Of a stretch of DNA of 64,000 nt, positions 34,540-42,266 are shown piece by piece. This stretch comes from Mesorhizobium sp. GTDB taxonomy: Bacteria; Pseudomonadota; Alphaproteobacteria; Rhizobiales; Rhizobiaceae. The stretch covers positions 1 through 64,000 of the forward strand of contig NZ_JANINM010000006.1 in assembly GCF_024509055.1 (NCBI RefSeq). Direction: 5' to 3'. Position numbers and translations under genes: made by a program. Under the pieces are notes generated by a model, which did not search any database, had not been told where the DNA came from, and was given only the letters and a program-made list of their open reading frames with translations. Each line of letters starts with the position of its first letter. Positions within the stretch are counted from its first letter, which is position 1.

Positions 34540-35679
34540 ATGAAAGCCAGGAAGATTGCCGTCGTTGGTGTCGGCGCGATGGGAAGCATGGCGCTGTGGC
34601 AATTGGCCAGGCGAGGGCACAACGTTGTCGGCTTCGACCGCATGGGCGTGCCACATGACACCAGCGCGCACGGGGCGGAGTCCCGCATCTTCCGTCTCGC
34701 CTACCGTGAGGGCAAGGAGTACATCCCGCTCCTCAAGCGCTCGCTCGAGCTGTGGCGGGAATTGCAGTCGACTTCGGATCGCAAGTTCCATTTTCCGATC
34801 GGCTGCCTCTACATCGGCGAACGCGGCGCCGATTGGCTCGATGGAACCATCGATGGCGCGCGCGAGCATGACGTGCGCCATGAGGTGCTCGACGAGCACG
34901 AGCTTCGCCGGCGCTTTCCCCAGCACAGACTCGACGGCGGCGAGTTCGCCCTGCTCGACACCGACGGCGCCCTGCTGCGGCCCGAACTGGGCGTAAGGGC
35001 AGCCGTTAGAGCCGCACAGGCCGCGGGGGCTACCTTGCACCAGGGCCGGGCGGTCGAGCGCGTCGTGCCCGAGGCGGACGGCGTGGCGATCACCGTCGCC
35101 GGCAACACCGAGCGTTTCGATGCAGCGGTCGTCACATGCGGCGCCTGGGGCACGCGGCCGATCGAAGGTGCTTCGCCGCAATTCATCGCCCGGCGTCTCG
35201 TCGGCACCTGGTTCGGGGTCGACGATGTCGCGGCCTATCTGCCGGAGCGCTTTCCGGTGTGTATCCGGCGCACTTCAGAAATCGATTACTCGGGCTTCCC
35301 GTCGATGGATGGCTGGACGATCAAGATTATGCCGCCCGTCAATTTCCTGAGCAACATCGATCCTTCCCGCGTCGACCGCACGGTCTCCTACGAAGACACC
35401 GCCATCATGCGCCGCGTGGCGCGCACGCTGCTCGAAGGGGTCGATCCGGAGCCAGTGCGCTCCGGCGTCTATCTCGACGGCTTCACCACCGACAACCACC
35501 CGATCATCGACCACCATCCCGCCAGCGAGCGGATCGTCATCGCCGCCGGCTTCTCCGGCCATGGCTACAAGATGGCGCCGGCGGTCGGCGTCGCAGTCGC
35601 CGATCTCATCGACAGCGGAGGGGACAATTACGTCCGCCACCATTTCTCGGCCCATCGGCCGACCCTGCAGGTGGCTTGA
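34540..35679 (+). CDS. FAD-dependent amine oxidase, sarcosine/N-methyltryptophan oxidase-like
   Basis: 379 residues. The FAD motif is GVGAMG at 10-15, then FDRMGVPHDTSAHGAESRIFRLAYREG, typical of monomeric sarcosine oxidase and SolA. The C-terminal FSGHGYKMAPAVG is also family-typical. The cysteine that binds FAD covalently in those enzymes appears to be Gly at about 309 (RSGVYLDG), so the flavin may be bound non-covalently. It would oxidise an N-methylated or related amino acid to an imine and H2O2. Its position inside the transporter cluster points to catabolism of the imported compound. Confidence 0.87.
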   Translation: MKARKIAVVGVGAMGSMALWQLARRGHNVVGFDRMGVPHDTSAHGAESRIFRLAYREGKEYIPLLKRSLELWRELQSTSDRKFHFPIGCLYIGERGADWLDGTIDGAREHDVRHEVLDEHELRRRFPQHRLDGGEFALLDTDGALLRPELGVRAAVRAAQAAGATLHQGRAVERVVPEADGVAITVAGNTERFDAAVVTCGAWGTRPIEGASPQFIARRLVGTWFGVDDVAAYLPERFPVCIRRTSEIDYSGFPSMDGWTIKIMPPVNFLSNIDPSRVDRTVSYEDTAIMRRVARTLLEGVDPEPVRSGVYLDGFTTDNHPIIDHHPASERIVIAAGFSGHGYKMAPAVGVAVADLIDSGGDNYVRHHFSAHRPTLQVA

Positions 35680-35747
35680 GCAGTTCAAAACCGGCCGTCG
35701 GGCTGGGGCAACCGACCGCGTCAAGCGGCAAACAGAGGAGAACGGCA

Positions 35748-36668
35748 ATGAGCATTCTTTCCACCGTCGCACGGGCGGTAGCCCTCGCATCAGCGCTCGC
35801 GGGCGGCACCTTGGCGGCGTGCGCCGCTGATCTGAAGATCGGACCGAATGGCACTCCGCTGACGGTCGATACCGCGGCCGACCTGGCCGCCAAGGTCCCG
35901 GACGCCTTCAAAGGCGGCACGCTCAAGATCGCGACCGATCCCAGTTCGCCGCCTTACACCTACTACCAGGCCGATGGCCAGACGCTGATCGGCTCCGACA
36001 TCGATCTCGGCAACGCCGTCGCGGCCAAGCTCGGCCTCAAGGCAGAATGGTCGGCCGTGAAGTTCCCCGGCATCATCGCGGCGATCGAGGCCAAGCGCTT
36101 CGACACTGCGCTCACCGGCATGGGCGACACGCCGGCGCGCGAGCAGAAGCTGGACTTCGTCGACTATTCCACGGACGGCAACGCCATCGTCGTGCTGAAG
36201 GGCAACCCGCTGGCGATCAAGACCATAGCCGACCTGTGCGGCAGGCATGTCGCGGTGCTGCAGGGCTCGGTCATGCAGGGGCTCGTCGAGAAGCAGGACG
36301 GCAAGTGCGCCGACAAGAAGATCGACATCCAGGTCTTTCAGGACATCAACCAGGCGCTGCTTCAGGTCCGCACCAAGCGCGCCGACGCGACCATGTACCA
36401 GTATGGCGTCGCGGCCTATGTGATCCAGACGTCGCCTGACGCCGCGGGCCTCGAAGTGCTCGCCTTCGAGCAGTACGGCACCGGCTACAACGCCATGCCT
36501 TTCCGCAAGTCCGACAGCGGCCTGCGCGACGCGGTGCAGGCGGCGCTGAGCGCGATGAAGGCCGACGGCAGCTACGAGAAGATCCTCACCGCATGGGGCA
36601 TGCAGGCCAATGGCCTCGAAAAGATCACCGTCAATGACGGGCTGCGCTTCAACCAGCCGAGCAATTGA
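35748..36668 (+). CDS. ABC transporter substrate-binding protein, polar amino-acid type
   Basis: 306 residues from ATG 35748 with GAGGAG upstream. A signal peptide (STVARAVALASALAGGTLAACAA) precedes a family-3 solute-binding fold: LKIATDPSSPPYTYYQADGQTLIGSDIDLGNAVAAKLGL, then ALTGMGDTPAREQKLDFVDYSTDG. Periplasmic receptor for the permease/ATPase encoded upstream. FDTALTGMGDT and ADATMYQYGVAAY fall in usual ligand-pocket regions; the ligand cannot be named. Confidence 0.93.
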   Translation: MSILSTVARAVALASALAGGTLAACAADLKIGPNGTPLTVDTAADLAAKVPDAFKGGTLKIATDPSSPPYTYYQADGQTLIGSDIDLGNAVAAKLGLKAEWSAVKFPGIIAAIEAKRFDTALTGMGDTPAREQKLDFVDYSTDGNAIVVLKGNPLAIKTIADLCGRHVAVLQGSVMQGLVEKQDGKCADKKIDIQVFQDINQALLQVRTKRADATMYQYGVAAYVIQTSPDAAGLEVLAFEQYGTGYNAMPFRKSDSGLRDAVQAALSAMKADGSYEKILTAWGMQANGLEKITVNDGLRFNQPSN

Positions 36669-36695
36669 AGGCTCGCCGAAATACCGCAAGGAGAA

Positions 36696-37463
36696 ATGAA
36701 AATGGCAGTTCGAATTCTGTATTGTGGGGACACCCAGGCCGAAACGCTGATCACGGCGAAAGGCATGGATACGTTCATCCACAATTACTACCGGGATTCG
36801 GCGCGCGTGCTGCGGGAGGCGTTGAGCCCGCGGCCCGGCATCGAACTCACCCACATGCCGGCCGACAAGATACGCGCTGAGTTTCCGATGACGCCGGAGC
36901 AGTTCGCGCAGTGGGATGTCATCATCCTCAGCGATGTCGGCTACAACAACTTCGCGCTCTTGCCGGGCAACCGCGAACGCCTGGTGCCGATGGGGCCGGA
37001 CCGCATCGGCAATTTCCGCAAATGGGTCGAGGGCGGCGGCGGCCTCATCATGGCCGGCGGCTACACCACTTTCTCCGGCATCGAGGGCAAGGGCATCTGG
37101 GGCGGCACGCCGATCGAGGCGGTGCTGCCCGTCACGATCATGCGCGGTATCGACGATCGTATCGAGGTTCCGGACGGCGCCACCCTGGATGTGGCGGTGG
37201 CCGATCATCCGATTCTGAAGGGCGTCGCGTTCGACAAGGATCGCATCATCCTCGGCTACAATCAGGTGACCGCGAAGTCCGACGCCAAGGTGCTGATGAA
37301 AGTGCGCGGTGACGTGTTCATGGCGGTGACCGAAGTCGGCAAAGGACGTTCGATTGCCTATACGACCGACCCTGTATATCACTGGTGCGGTAATCTTCAT
37401 GAGTGGGAAGCTTATGGCCTGATGTGGGAACGCATGGCCAAGTGGGCGGCACGCGAAATCTAG
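36696..37463 (+). CDS. GATase1-like (ThuA-fold) protein
   Basis: 255 residues. VRILYCGDTQAETLITAKGMDTFIHNYY, IILSDVGYNNF and WVEGGGGLIMAGGYTTFSGI match the class-I glutamine-amidotransferase-like family PF07090, in which a catalytic cysteine is often absent; no cysteine follows the GGY turn here. Members are cytoplasmic and of unclear activity, sometimes linked to sugar or amino-acid catabolism. It follows the binding-protein gene closely and probably shares its transcript. KGRSIAYTTDPVYHW near the end is typical. Confidence 0.8.
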   Translation: MKMAVRILYCGDTQAETLITAKGMDTFIHNYYRDSARVLREALSPRPGIELTHMPADKIRAEFPMTPEQFAQWDVIILSDVGYNNFALLPGNRERLVPMGPDRIGNFRKWVEGGGGLIMAGGYTTFSGIEGKGIWGGTPIEAVLPVTIMRGIDDRIEVPDGATLDVAVADHPILKGVAFDKDRIILGYNQVTAKSDAKVLMKVRGDVFMAVTEVGKGRSIAYTTDPVYHWCGNLHEWEAYGLMWERMAKWAAREI

Positions 37464-37571
37464 GATTTCGACTTGTCAGGGGAAGCGAGCTGCGACGATT
37501 TTCGGTTTTGTTTGAAATCCCGTAGCAACGACTGCTCAGGCTTCGCTGCCGTGAATGTTTTATAGTTACAA

Positions 37572-37604
37572 GGACCGGCCGACCCTTTTGGAGTCGGCCG
37601 GTCC
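37572..37604. promoter_or_regulatory. GC-rich perfect dyad upstream of the LacI gene
   Basis: GGACCGGCCGAC, nine bases, GTCGGCCGGTCC: exact 12-bp arms. A TATAGT (-10-like) lies just upstream at 37561. If the LacI gene starts at TTG 37633, the dyad is in its leader and could be an autoregulatory operator or the terminator of the preceding operon. Confidence 0.6.
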
Positions 37605-37632
37605 CCAACGATCATCGCTGTCGGGAATCGAT

Positions 37633-38649
37633 TTGACTGCCACCATCTACGATGTCGCCCGTCACGCCCAAGTCTCGGCCGCCACGGTGTCGCGCGTGGT
37701 CAATGGCCTCAAGGTTCGCGAGGATCTGGCCGAACGCGTGAAAGCCTCTGTGTCGGAGCTCGGTTACCGGCCGAGCCGCACGGCCCAGCGGATGCGCACC
37801 TCGGCCTCGCATCTGTGGGCACTGATCGTGCCCGATTTCGAGAACACCTTCTTCACGCGCCTTGCGCGCGGCCTCGAGCAGGTTTGCCGACCGAACGACA
37901 CTTGCGTCTTCATAGGCAGTTCGGATGACGATCCAGAGAAGGAGGGCCACTATCTCGATGTCGCCCTGGCGGAGCGAGTTGGCGGCGTGGTGATCGCGCC
38001 GTCCTCGGACGCGACCGACCTGACGAAGGTCGCCGAGGCCGGGATTCCCGTGGTCGTCGTGGACAGGGCCCTGCCGGGCAACGCCTATGACACCATCCTG
38101 ACCAACAACCTCTCGGGCGGCGCGCTCGCTGCCGGGTATCTTGACGGCGCCGGCTTTCGCAAGGCGGTTTGCATCGCCGGCCCGCTGAATCCCACCAGCG
38201 ACGCGCGCCTGCAAGGCTTCGTCGAGGCGGCGAAAGGCAAGAGCGGCCTCGACATCGTTCGCATCGAGCATGCCAACAATCGGGTGGATGGCGGCTATCT
38301 CGCCATGCGGCGCATTCTGGAGGAACGGACGGCCTTCGATTGCCTGTTCGTCACCAACAACCTCATGGCCGTCGGTTCGATCAAGGCGCTGGAGGATGTT
38401 GCGCCCGGCCGCAAGGACGACATCGGCATCGTCGGCTTTGATCTCAAGGAAATTCCGCTTCTCACCGGTAAGCACATCGCCTCGATCGACCAGGATCCCC
38501 ACGAAATAGGCCGTATCGCCGGCGAGCGCATCCTGGAGCAGAGGCAGGGCGGATCAGGCCCAGGTTGCTGGATCGAGCTGTCGCCTGCGCTGGCCACGTT
38601 CGACGGCAATCCAGCTTTGGCTTTGTCCCGTCGTCCGTCCAGCCGATGA
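37633..38649 (+). CDS. LacI-family transcriptional regulator
   Basis: About 338 residues if TTG 37633 is the start (MTATIYDVARHAQVSAATVSRVVNG places the helix-turn-helix at the very N-terminus, as the family requires). The ORF track starts at ATG 37555, which would put a perfect DNA dyad inside the coding region. A periplasmic-binding-protein-like sensor domain follows (LWALIVPDFENTFFTRLARGLEQ, VVVDRALPGNAYDTILTNNLSGG). Likely the local regulator of the transporter/oxidase cluster immediately upstream. Effector unknown. Confidence 0.9.
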   Translation: MTATIYDVARHAQVSAATVSRVVNGLKVREDLAERVKASVSELGYRPSRTAQRMRTSASHLWALIVPDFENTFFTRLARGLEQVCRPNDTCVFIGSSDDDPEKEGHYLDVALAERVGGVVIAPSSDATDLTKVAEAGIPVVVVDRALPGNAYDTILTNNLSGGALAAGYLDGAGFRKAVCIAGPLNPTSDARLQGFVEAAKGKSGLDIVRIEHANNRVDGGYLAMRRILEERTAFDCLFVTNNLMAVGSIKALEDVAPGRKDDIGIVGFDLKEIPLLTGKHIASIDQDPHEIGRIAGERILEQRQGGSGPGCWIELSPALATFDGNPALALSRRPSSR

Positions 38650-38663
38650 GCATGCGGTGACGA

Positions 38664-38746
38664 TTGACCGAGCCGCCGCGATGACATTGGCTTGCCCAAT
38701 GGGAGGGTTTCCACGAAGCCGCCCTTGTGGGCTGATGATTCCTGCC
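38664..38746 (+). promoter_or_regulatory. Degenerate fluoride (crcB) riboswitch copy
   Basis: GCCGCCCTTGTGGGCTGATG followed by ATTCCTGCCAGGCG matches the 3' half of the riboswitch at 39946 almost base for base, and TTGACC at 38664 matches its promoter -35 box. The 5' half is altered (AATGGGAGGGTTTCCACG), so the GATG core and the P1 pairing are broken. No crcB or other plus-strand gene follows, and the terminator T-tract is missing. Best read as a decayed duplicate. Confidence 0.65.
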
Positions 38747-38910
38747 AGGCGTTCGTTCGCGCGGAACCATCGCGGCGCACGCGCTCGAGGCCGCCACCGC
38801 CAGGCAGCGAACTCGATCCCGCTATGCGAAAGGGCAGCCTTCCGTCGGCATGAAGGGGACGCGCAGGGACGACTAAATCGTCATTTGCATTCCTGGAATG
38901 GCGCCCAGGT

Positions 38911-39378
38911 TCAGAGCGCGGGCGTGAGGCCGTGCCGCTGCATGATCTCCATCATCTTCGCGCGATCGGGTGGGCCGCCCGCGGCCGCGTTGAGAACGGC
39001 AAAGGCGTCCCGGAAATAGTCCGGCCCGATCGCCGCTGGCGTCGCCACGCAGAGCACCTTGGCAGCGTGGATGCCGTTGTTGTCGAAACGATGCACCGCA
39101 CCGCGCGGAATGCACAGCGCCTGTCCAGGGCCGACGTCGTGCGGGTGGCCGTCGACGGTCCAGGTCAGCGTTCCCTCAACCCCGTAGATGGTTTCCTCGA
39201 AGTGGTCGTGGCTGTGTGCCGGGGCGAGCAACCGCTTCGAGCCGGGCACCGTTACCTCGAAAGCCGCGATGCTGCCGCCGGACTGCTCGCCGGTGAGCAG
39301 GAAGTGCACGGTGACGCCGTCATGGCTGAAAGTTTCCTCCGCCGGATTGACACGGATCTGGCTGGCTTTCCCTAGCAT
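38911..39378 (-). CDS. Cupin-domain protein
   Basis: 155 residues. A single cupin barrel: motif 1 is HSHDHFEETIYGVEGTLTW (two metal-ligand histidines and the glutamate), motif 2 GQALCIPRGAVHRFDN with the last histidine. A C-terminal helical tail follows (PPDRAKMMEIMQRHGL). Such proteins may be small-molecule dioxygenases, isomerases or binding proteins; substrate unknown. Divergent from a MarR regulator, with two similar operator-like dyads between them. Confidence 0.87.
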   Translation of the reverse strand: MLGKASQIRVNPAEETFSHDGVTVHFLLTGEQSGGSIAAFEVTVPGSKRLLAPAHSHDHFEETIYGVEGTLTWTVDGHPHDVGPGQALCIPRGAVHRFDNNGIHAAKVLCVATPAAIGPDYFRDAFAVLNAAAGGPPDRAKMMEIMQRHGLTPAL

Positions 39379-39394
39379 TTAATCCTCCCTTGTG

Positions 39395-39431
39395 GTAAAT
39401 CGAATTTACTGAATGAGTAAACTCAATTTAC
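39395..39431. promoter_or_regulatory. Twin MarR-type operators
   Basis: GTAAAT-CGA-ATTTAC at 39395-39409 and GTAAA-CTCAA-TTTAC at 39417-39431 are two 15-bp dyads of the same type with centres 22 bases apart, about two helical turns. They sit between the cupin and MarR genes and are the obvious binding sites for the MarR protein. Confidence 0.8.
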
Positions 39432-39441
39432 TGGACTGTCA

Positions 39442-39897
39442 ATGCCTCAGTTCTCGGACGACCCGCCAAGGAAGCCTCCACTGATCGGCGCGCTGCTTCG
39501 CGTGCCAGCCATGGCCATTCACCGCAAGCTCATCCGGGAGTTGCGCGCGTCGGGTTTCGAGGACCTGAGCCCGCCGCATATGGCGGTGATCCAGTATCCC
39601 GGTCCCGACGGCATGCGGCCAAGCGTGCTTGCAGAGCGCGCCGCCATGAGCAAGCAGGCCATGAACCAGTTGCTCAAGACGCTGGAGGGGATGGGCTACA
39701 TCAGCCGAGGCGCTTCGCCTGAGGACGGGGGTGGGACGGTCGTTCATTTCACCGACCGCGGCCGCGCCGCTTACGACAAGATGGCTGAAATCCTCTTGGA
39801 TATCGAGCGGGAATGGACCGAGGAACTGGGCGAAAGGCGCTTCCACGAGCTCAAGGCTCTGCTCGGCGACCTCTGGGATACGCCCTTGATCCGCTGA
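39442..39897 (+). CDS. MarR-family transcriptional regulator
   Basis: 151 residues. The winged-helix domain is visible: LSPPHMAVIQYPGPDGMRPSVLAERAAMSKQAMNQLLKTLEGMGYISRGASPEDGGGTVVHFTDRG. Helices at both ends make the dimer interface. It probably represses itself and the divergent cupin gene through the two GTAAA/TTTAC dyads in the 63-base gap. The inducer is unknown. Confidence 0.9.
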   Translation: MPQFSDDPPRKPPLIGALLRVPAMAIHRKLIRELRASGFEDLSPPHMAVIQYPGPDGMRPSVLAERAAMSKQAMNQLLKTLEGMGYISRGASPEDGGGTVVHFTDRGRAAYDKMAEILLDIEREWTEELGERRFHELKALLGDLWDTPLIR

Positions 39898-39905
39898 CCC
39901 ACGGA

Positions 39906-40026
39906 TTGACCGCGCGGCGGCGACCGCCTAGCTTCGCCAAAAAATGGGGATGGGGTTCCCCCAAAACCGCCCTTATGGGCTGATGACTCCTGCCAGGCGT
40001 GCTTGCGCGCGGCAGGATTTGTTTTT
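39906..40026 (+). promoter_or_regulatory. Fluoride (crcB) riboswitch with promoter and terminator platform
   Basis: Promoter TTGACC (39906), 17 bases, TAGCTT (39929). The aptamer 39946-39994 has the crcB-motif hallmarks: GGGGATGGGGTTCCCCC, an A-rich joint, CGCCC-TTAT-GGGCTGATGAC and TCCTGCC. GGGGT can pair with ACTCC to form P1. The aptamer end CCTGCC can instead pair with GGCAGG at 40011, followed by ATTTGTTTTT, a terminator. Fluoride binding should prevent the terminator and allow crcB expression. Confidence 0.88.
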
Positions 40027-40097
40027 GCCGCCCGCATCGTGCCTGATCTCGGTGGGCGATTCCCTCGAGGGGATCGCATTGGAAAGGCATTGATGCG

Positions 40098-40490
40098 ATG
40101 ACCCTTGCGGCTTGCGCCCTGGTCCTGCTCGGCGGTTTCTTCGGCGGCATATCCCGCTTCTTCCTGTCCGGCCTCGTCGGCCGCAATGTCGGCGAGACCT
40201 TTCCGTGGGGCACGCTGATCGTCAACGTCTCCGGCGCGCTGGCCATCGGCGCCTTCGCCGGCGCCGCCCGCGCGGTCGGCGGCGTCTTCGCCAGCGATCT
40301 GGTGCGCGACCTGATCGTGGTCGGCCTGTTCGGCGGCTACACCACGGTCTCTTCCTTCTGCCTGCAGACGCTCAACCTCGCGCTCGACGGCGAAAGGCGG
40401 CTGGCCGCCTTCAACATTGTCGCCTCGGCGGCGCTCTGCGTGCTGGCCGTCGCGGCCGGCTTCTGGGCCGTCATGCGGATGGCGGGGTAG
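40098..40490 (+). CDS. crcB: Fluoride channel subunit CrcB/Fluc, first of pair
   Basis: 130 residues from ATG 40098. Four membrane helices; GGFFGGISRFFLSGLVGR, WGTLIVNVSGALAIG and GLFGGYTTVSSFCLQTL are Fluc landmarks. In the pore motif TTFSxF the first phenylalanine is Val and the second is kept (TTVSSF). Fluc dimers export fluoride across the inner membrane. It is the first gene after a fluoride riboswitch and is followed six bases later by a second crcB. Confidence 0.93.
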   Translation: MTLAACALVLLGGFFGGISRFFLSGLVGRNVGETFPWGTLIVNVSGALAIGAFAGAARAVGGVFASDLVRDLIVVGLFGGYTTVSSFCLQTLNLALDGERRLAAFNIVASAALCVLAVAAGFWAVMRMAG

Positions 40491-40496
40491 GGCGCA

Positions 40497-40922
40497 ATGT
40501 CCGGAAATGAAAGGCAGGCATTGCGGCTCTACATGGCGGTCGGCTGCGGTGCCGCGATCGGCTCGCTGGCGCGTTTCCTGTCCGGCTACGTCATCGTCTC
40601 GGGGTTTGGCCTGAACGCGCTCTACGCCACCGCCTTCGTCAATGTCGTCGGCTCGTGGGTGATCATGTTCTTCGCCACGCTGACCCGTCCGGACGGCCGC
40701 CTGATGGTCGGGCCTGCCGGCCGCCAGTTCGTCACCGGAGGCTTCTGCGGCGGCCTCACGACCTTCTCGGCCATGAGCCTCGACACCTTCATTCTGCTTT
40801 TGGAGGGCGACCTCGGGCTTGCCGCGACCTATCTTGTCAGTGTGGTGGTGCTGTCGCTGGCGGCCGCCTGGCTGGGCTATCTCATGGCCGCCAGGCTGAA
40901 CCGCCTGCCGGCCAGCACATGA
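40497..40922 (+). CDS. crcB: Fluoride channel subunit CrcB/Fluc, second of pair
   Basis: 141 residues. Fluc features: [30 protein letters not shown] and [18 protein letters not shown]. Here the first pore phenylalanine is kept and the second is Met (TTFSAM), the reverse of the upstream copy. This strongly suggests that the two subunits form an antiparallel heterodimer with one good or two hybrid pores. Same operon as the first crcB and the DUF190 gene. Confidence 0.93.
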   Translation: MSGNERQALRLYMAVGCGAAIGSLARFLSGYVIVSGFGLNALYATAFVNVVGSWVIMFFATLTRPDGRLMVGPAGRQFVTGGFCGGLTTFSAMSLDTFILLLEGDLGLAATYLVSVVVLSLAAAWLGYLMAARLNRLPAST

Positions 40923-40937
40923 TCGCGGAGGAAGACC

Positions 40938-41276
40938 ATGGAACTTCCCAGCCAGTGCGTGTTGCTCAGGATATTCTTCGGCGAGGACGACAGGTCTGCC
41001 GACGGCAGGCCGCTGCACGAGGCGATCGTCATGAAGGCGCGTGAGGCCGGCATGGCCGGCGCCACCGTGCTGAGAGGCCCGCTCGGCTTCGGCCGCTCGA
41101 GCGTGCTCCACACCGCCAAGATCCTGCGCCTGTCGCAGGACCTGCCCATCGTCGTCGAGATCGTCGACGCGCCGGAGAAGATCGACGCGCTGATCCCGCA
41201 GCTGAAGGCGCTGACCAACAGCTGCCTGATCACAAGGGAAAAGGTCGAGGTTATCCGCTACGGCGACGGCGACTGA
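40938..41276 (+). CDS. DUF190 protein associated with fluoride export
   Basis: 112 residues. LRIFFGEDDRSADGRPLHEAIVMKAREAGMAGATVLRGPLGFG is the DUF190 signature; the fold is PII-like. The family is often encoded with crcB under fluoride riboswitches, as here, and may regulate or assist the channel; its mechanism is not established. It starts 15 bases after the second crcB and ends the operon. Confidence 0.92.
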   Translation: MELPSQCVLLRIFFGEDDRSADGRPLHEAIVMKAREAGMAGATVLRGPLGFGRSSVLHTAKILRLSQDLPIVVEIVDAPEKIDALIPQLKALTNSCLITREKVEVIRYGDGD

Positions 41277-41291
41277 TCGGCTGCTGTCCGG

Positions 41292-41498
41292 TCAGCGTTT
41301 GCGCAGGCGCCGGCTGATCGCGTCCTCGTCAAAAATGCCGGCGGAAAACAGCTTCATGGCTTCGATGGCCAGATCCGACGCTTCCGGGCTGCCGGGGACA
41401 AGTCCTCGTTCCTCGCAGACCTCGTCATAGATACGCTTCAGCAGAGCGAGATCGCCTGGATAAGCGACGCCGCTCTTGGAAACATGCGGACTGATCAT
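41292..41498 (-). CDS. Small hypothetical protein
   Basis: 68 residues from ATG 41498, preceded by GGAGG; the ORF-track leader upstream is not protein-like. Sequence is soluble and mostly helical (LALLKRIYDEVCEERGLVPGSPEASDLAIEAMKLFSAG) with a basic end (RRLRKR). Resembles small conserved rhizobial proteins of unknown function. Convergent with the DUF190 gene. Confidence 0.75.
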   Translation of the reverse strand: MISPHVSKSGVAYPGDLALLKRIYDEVCEERGLVPGSPEASDLAIEAMKLFSAGIFDEDAISRRLRKR

Positions 41499-41614
41499 CG
41501 CATCCTCCGCTGGTGGGACGGAAGTCACGCAACAGATGCTCGCATAAACGGTGAGCGCCCATCGCCAACGGCGCAACCATAGGTGTTTCTGCCGGCTGCG
41601 CATTCACCCAGGTT

Positions 41615-41650
41615 AAAAAAGGCGGCCCCGGAAAATCCGGGGCCGCCTTC
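41615..41650 (-). terminator. Rho-independent terminator after ndk
   Basis: A 12-bp stem GGCGGCCCCGGA/TCCGGGGCCGCC with a three-base loop. Read on the minus strand it is followed by T6. It lies 25 bases beyond the ndk stop. Confidence 0.9.
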
Positions 41651-41674
41651 GTTTTCTATCGGGACTATACCGGC

Positions 41675-42097
41675 TCAGCCGACGATTTCGGTGTCCGAGA
41701 ACCAGTACTTGATCTCCTGCGCGGCGGTCTCGGGCGCATCCGAGCCGTGCACCGAGTTCTCGCCGATCGACAGCGCGTGGACCTTGCGGATGGTGCCTTC
41801 GGCGGCGCTGGCCGGGTTGGTCGCGCCCATCACTTCGCGGTTCCTGGCGATGGCGTTGTCGCCTTCCAGCACCTGCACGATGGTCGGGCCCGACGACATG
41901 GATTCCACCAGCTCGCCGAAGAAGGGGCGTTCCTTGTGGACGGCGTAGAAACCTTCCGCCTCGCGGCGGCTCATCCACACGCGGCGCGATGCGACGACCC
42001 GCAGGCCCGCGTCTTCCAGCATCTTGGTGATGGCGCCCGTCAGGTTGCGCTTGGTCGCGTCCGGCTTGATCATGGAGAAGGTGCGTTCGATCGCCAT
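41675..42097 (-). CDS. ndk: Nucleoside diphosphate kinase
   Basis: 140 residues. [18 protein letters not shown] at the N-terminus and [13 protein letters not shown], then [10 protein letters not shown] with the phospho-accepting histidine at 117. It transfers the gamma phosphate between nucleoside triphosphates and diphosphates in the cytoplasm. Length and motifs are standard. Monocistronic with a strong terminator. Confidence 0.97.
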   Translation of the reverse strand: MAIERTFSMIKPDATKRNLTGAITKMLEDAGLRVVASRRVWMSRREAEGFYAVHKERPFFGELVESMSSGPTIVQVLEGDNAIARNREVMGATNPASAAEGTIRKVHALSIGENSVHGSDAPETAAQEIKYWFSDTEIVG

Positions 42098-42266
42098 AAG
42101 GTCGTCCTTGTTGGAGAGAGGAAATTGGAGTGGCGGGCTCTATACAGGCCGCTTCGCACCTTGCCAAGGGGAGGCGGCGTCTGGTCAACGGCCTACATTT
42201 GCGGGATAATTAGACGGCTGCGGGAGCTGAATACGGATACCGAGCCTCGCGGCGGACGCCGATGCG

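Noticed and set aside
35790-37400. 536-residue minus ORF opposite the binding-protein and GATase1-like genes
   Set aside because: Shadow of two genes with clear families.
38657-39019. ORF after the orphan riboswitch as its possible target gene
   Set aside because: It begins upstream of the aptamer, runs antisense to the cupin gene and has no membrane or protein-like character.
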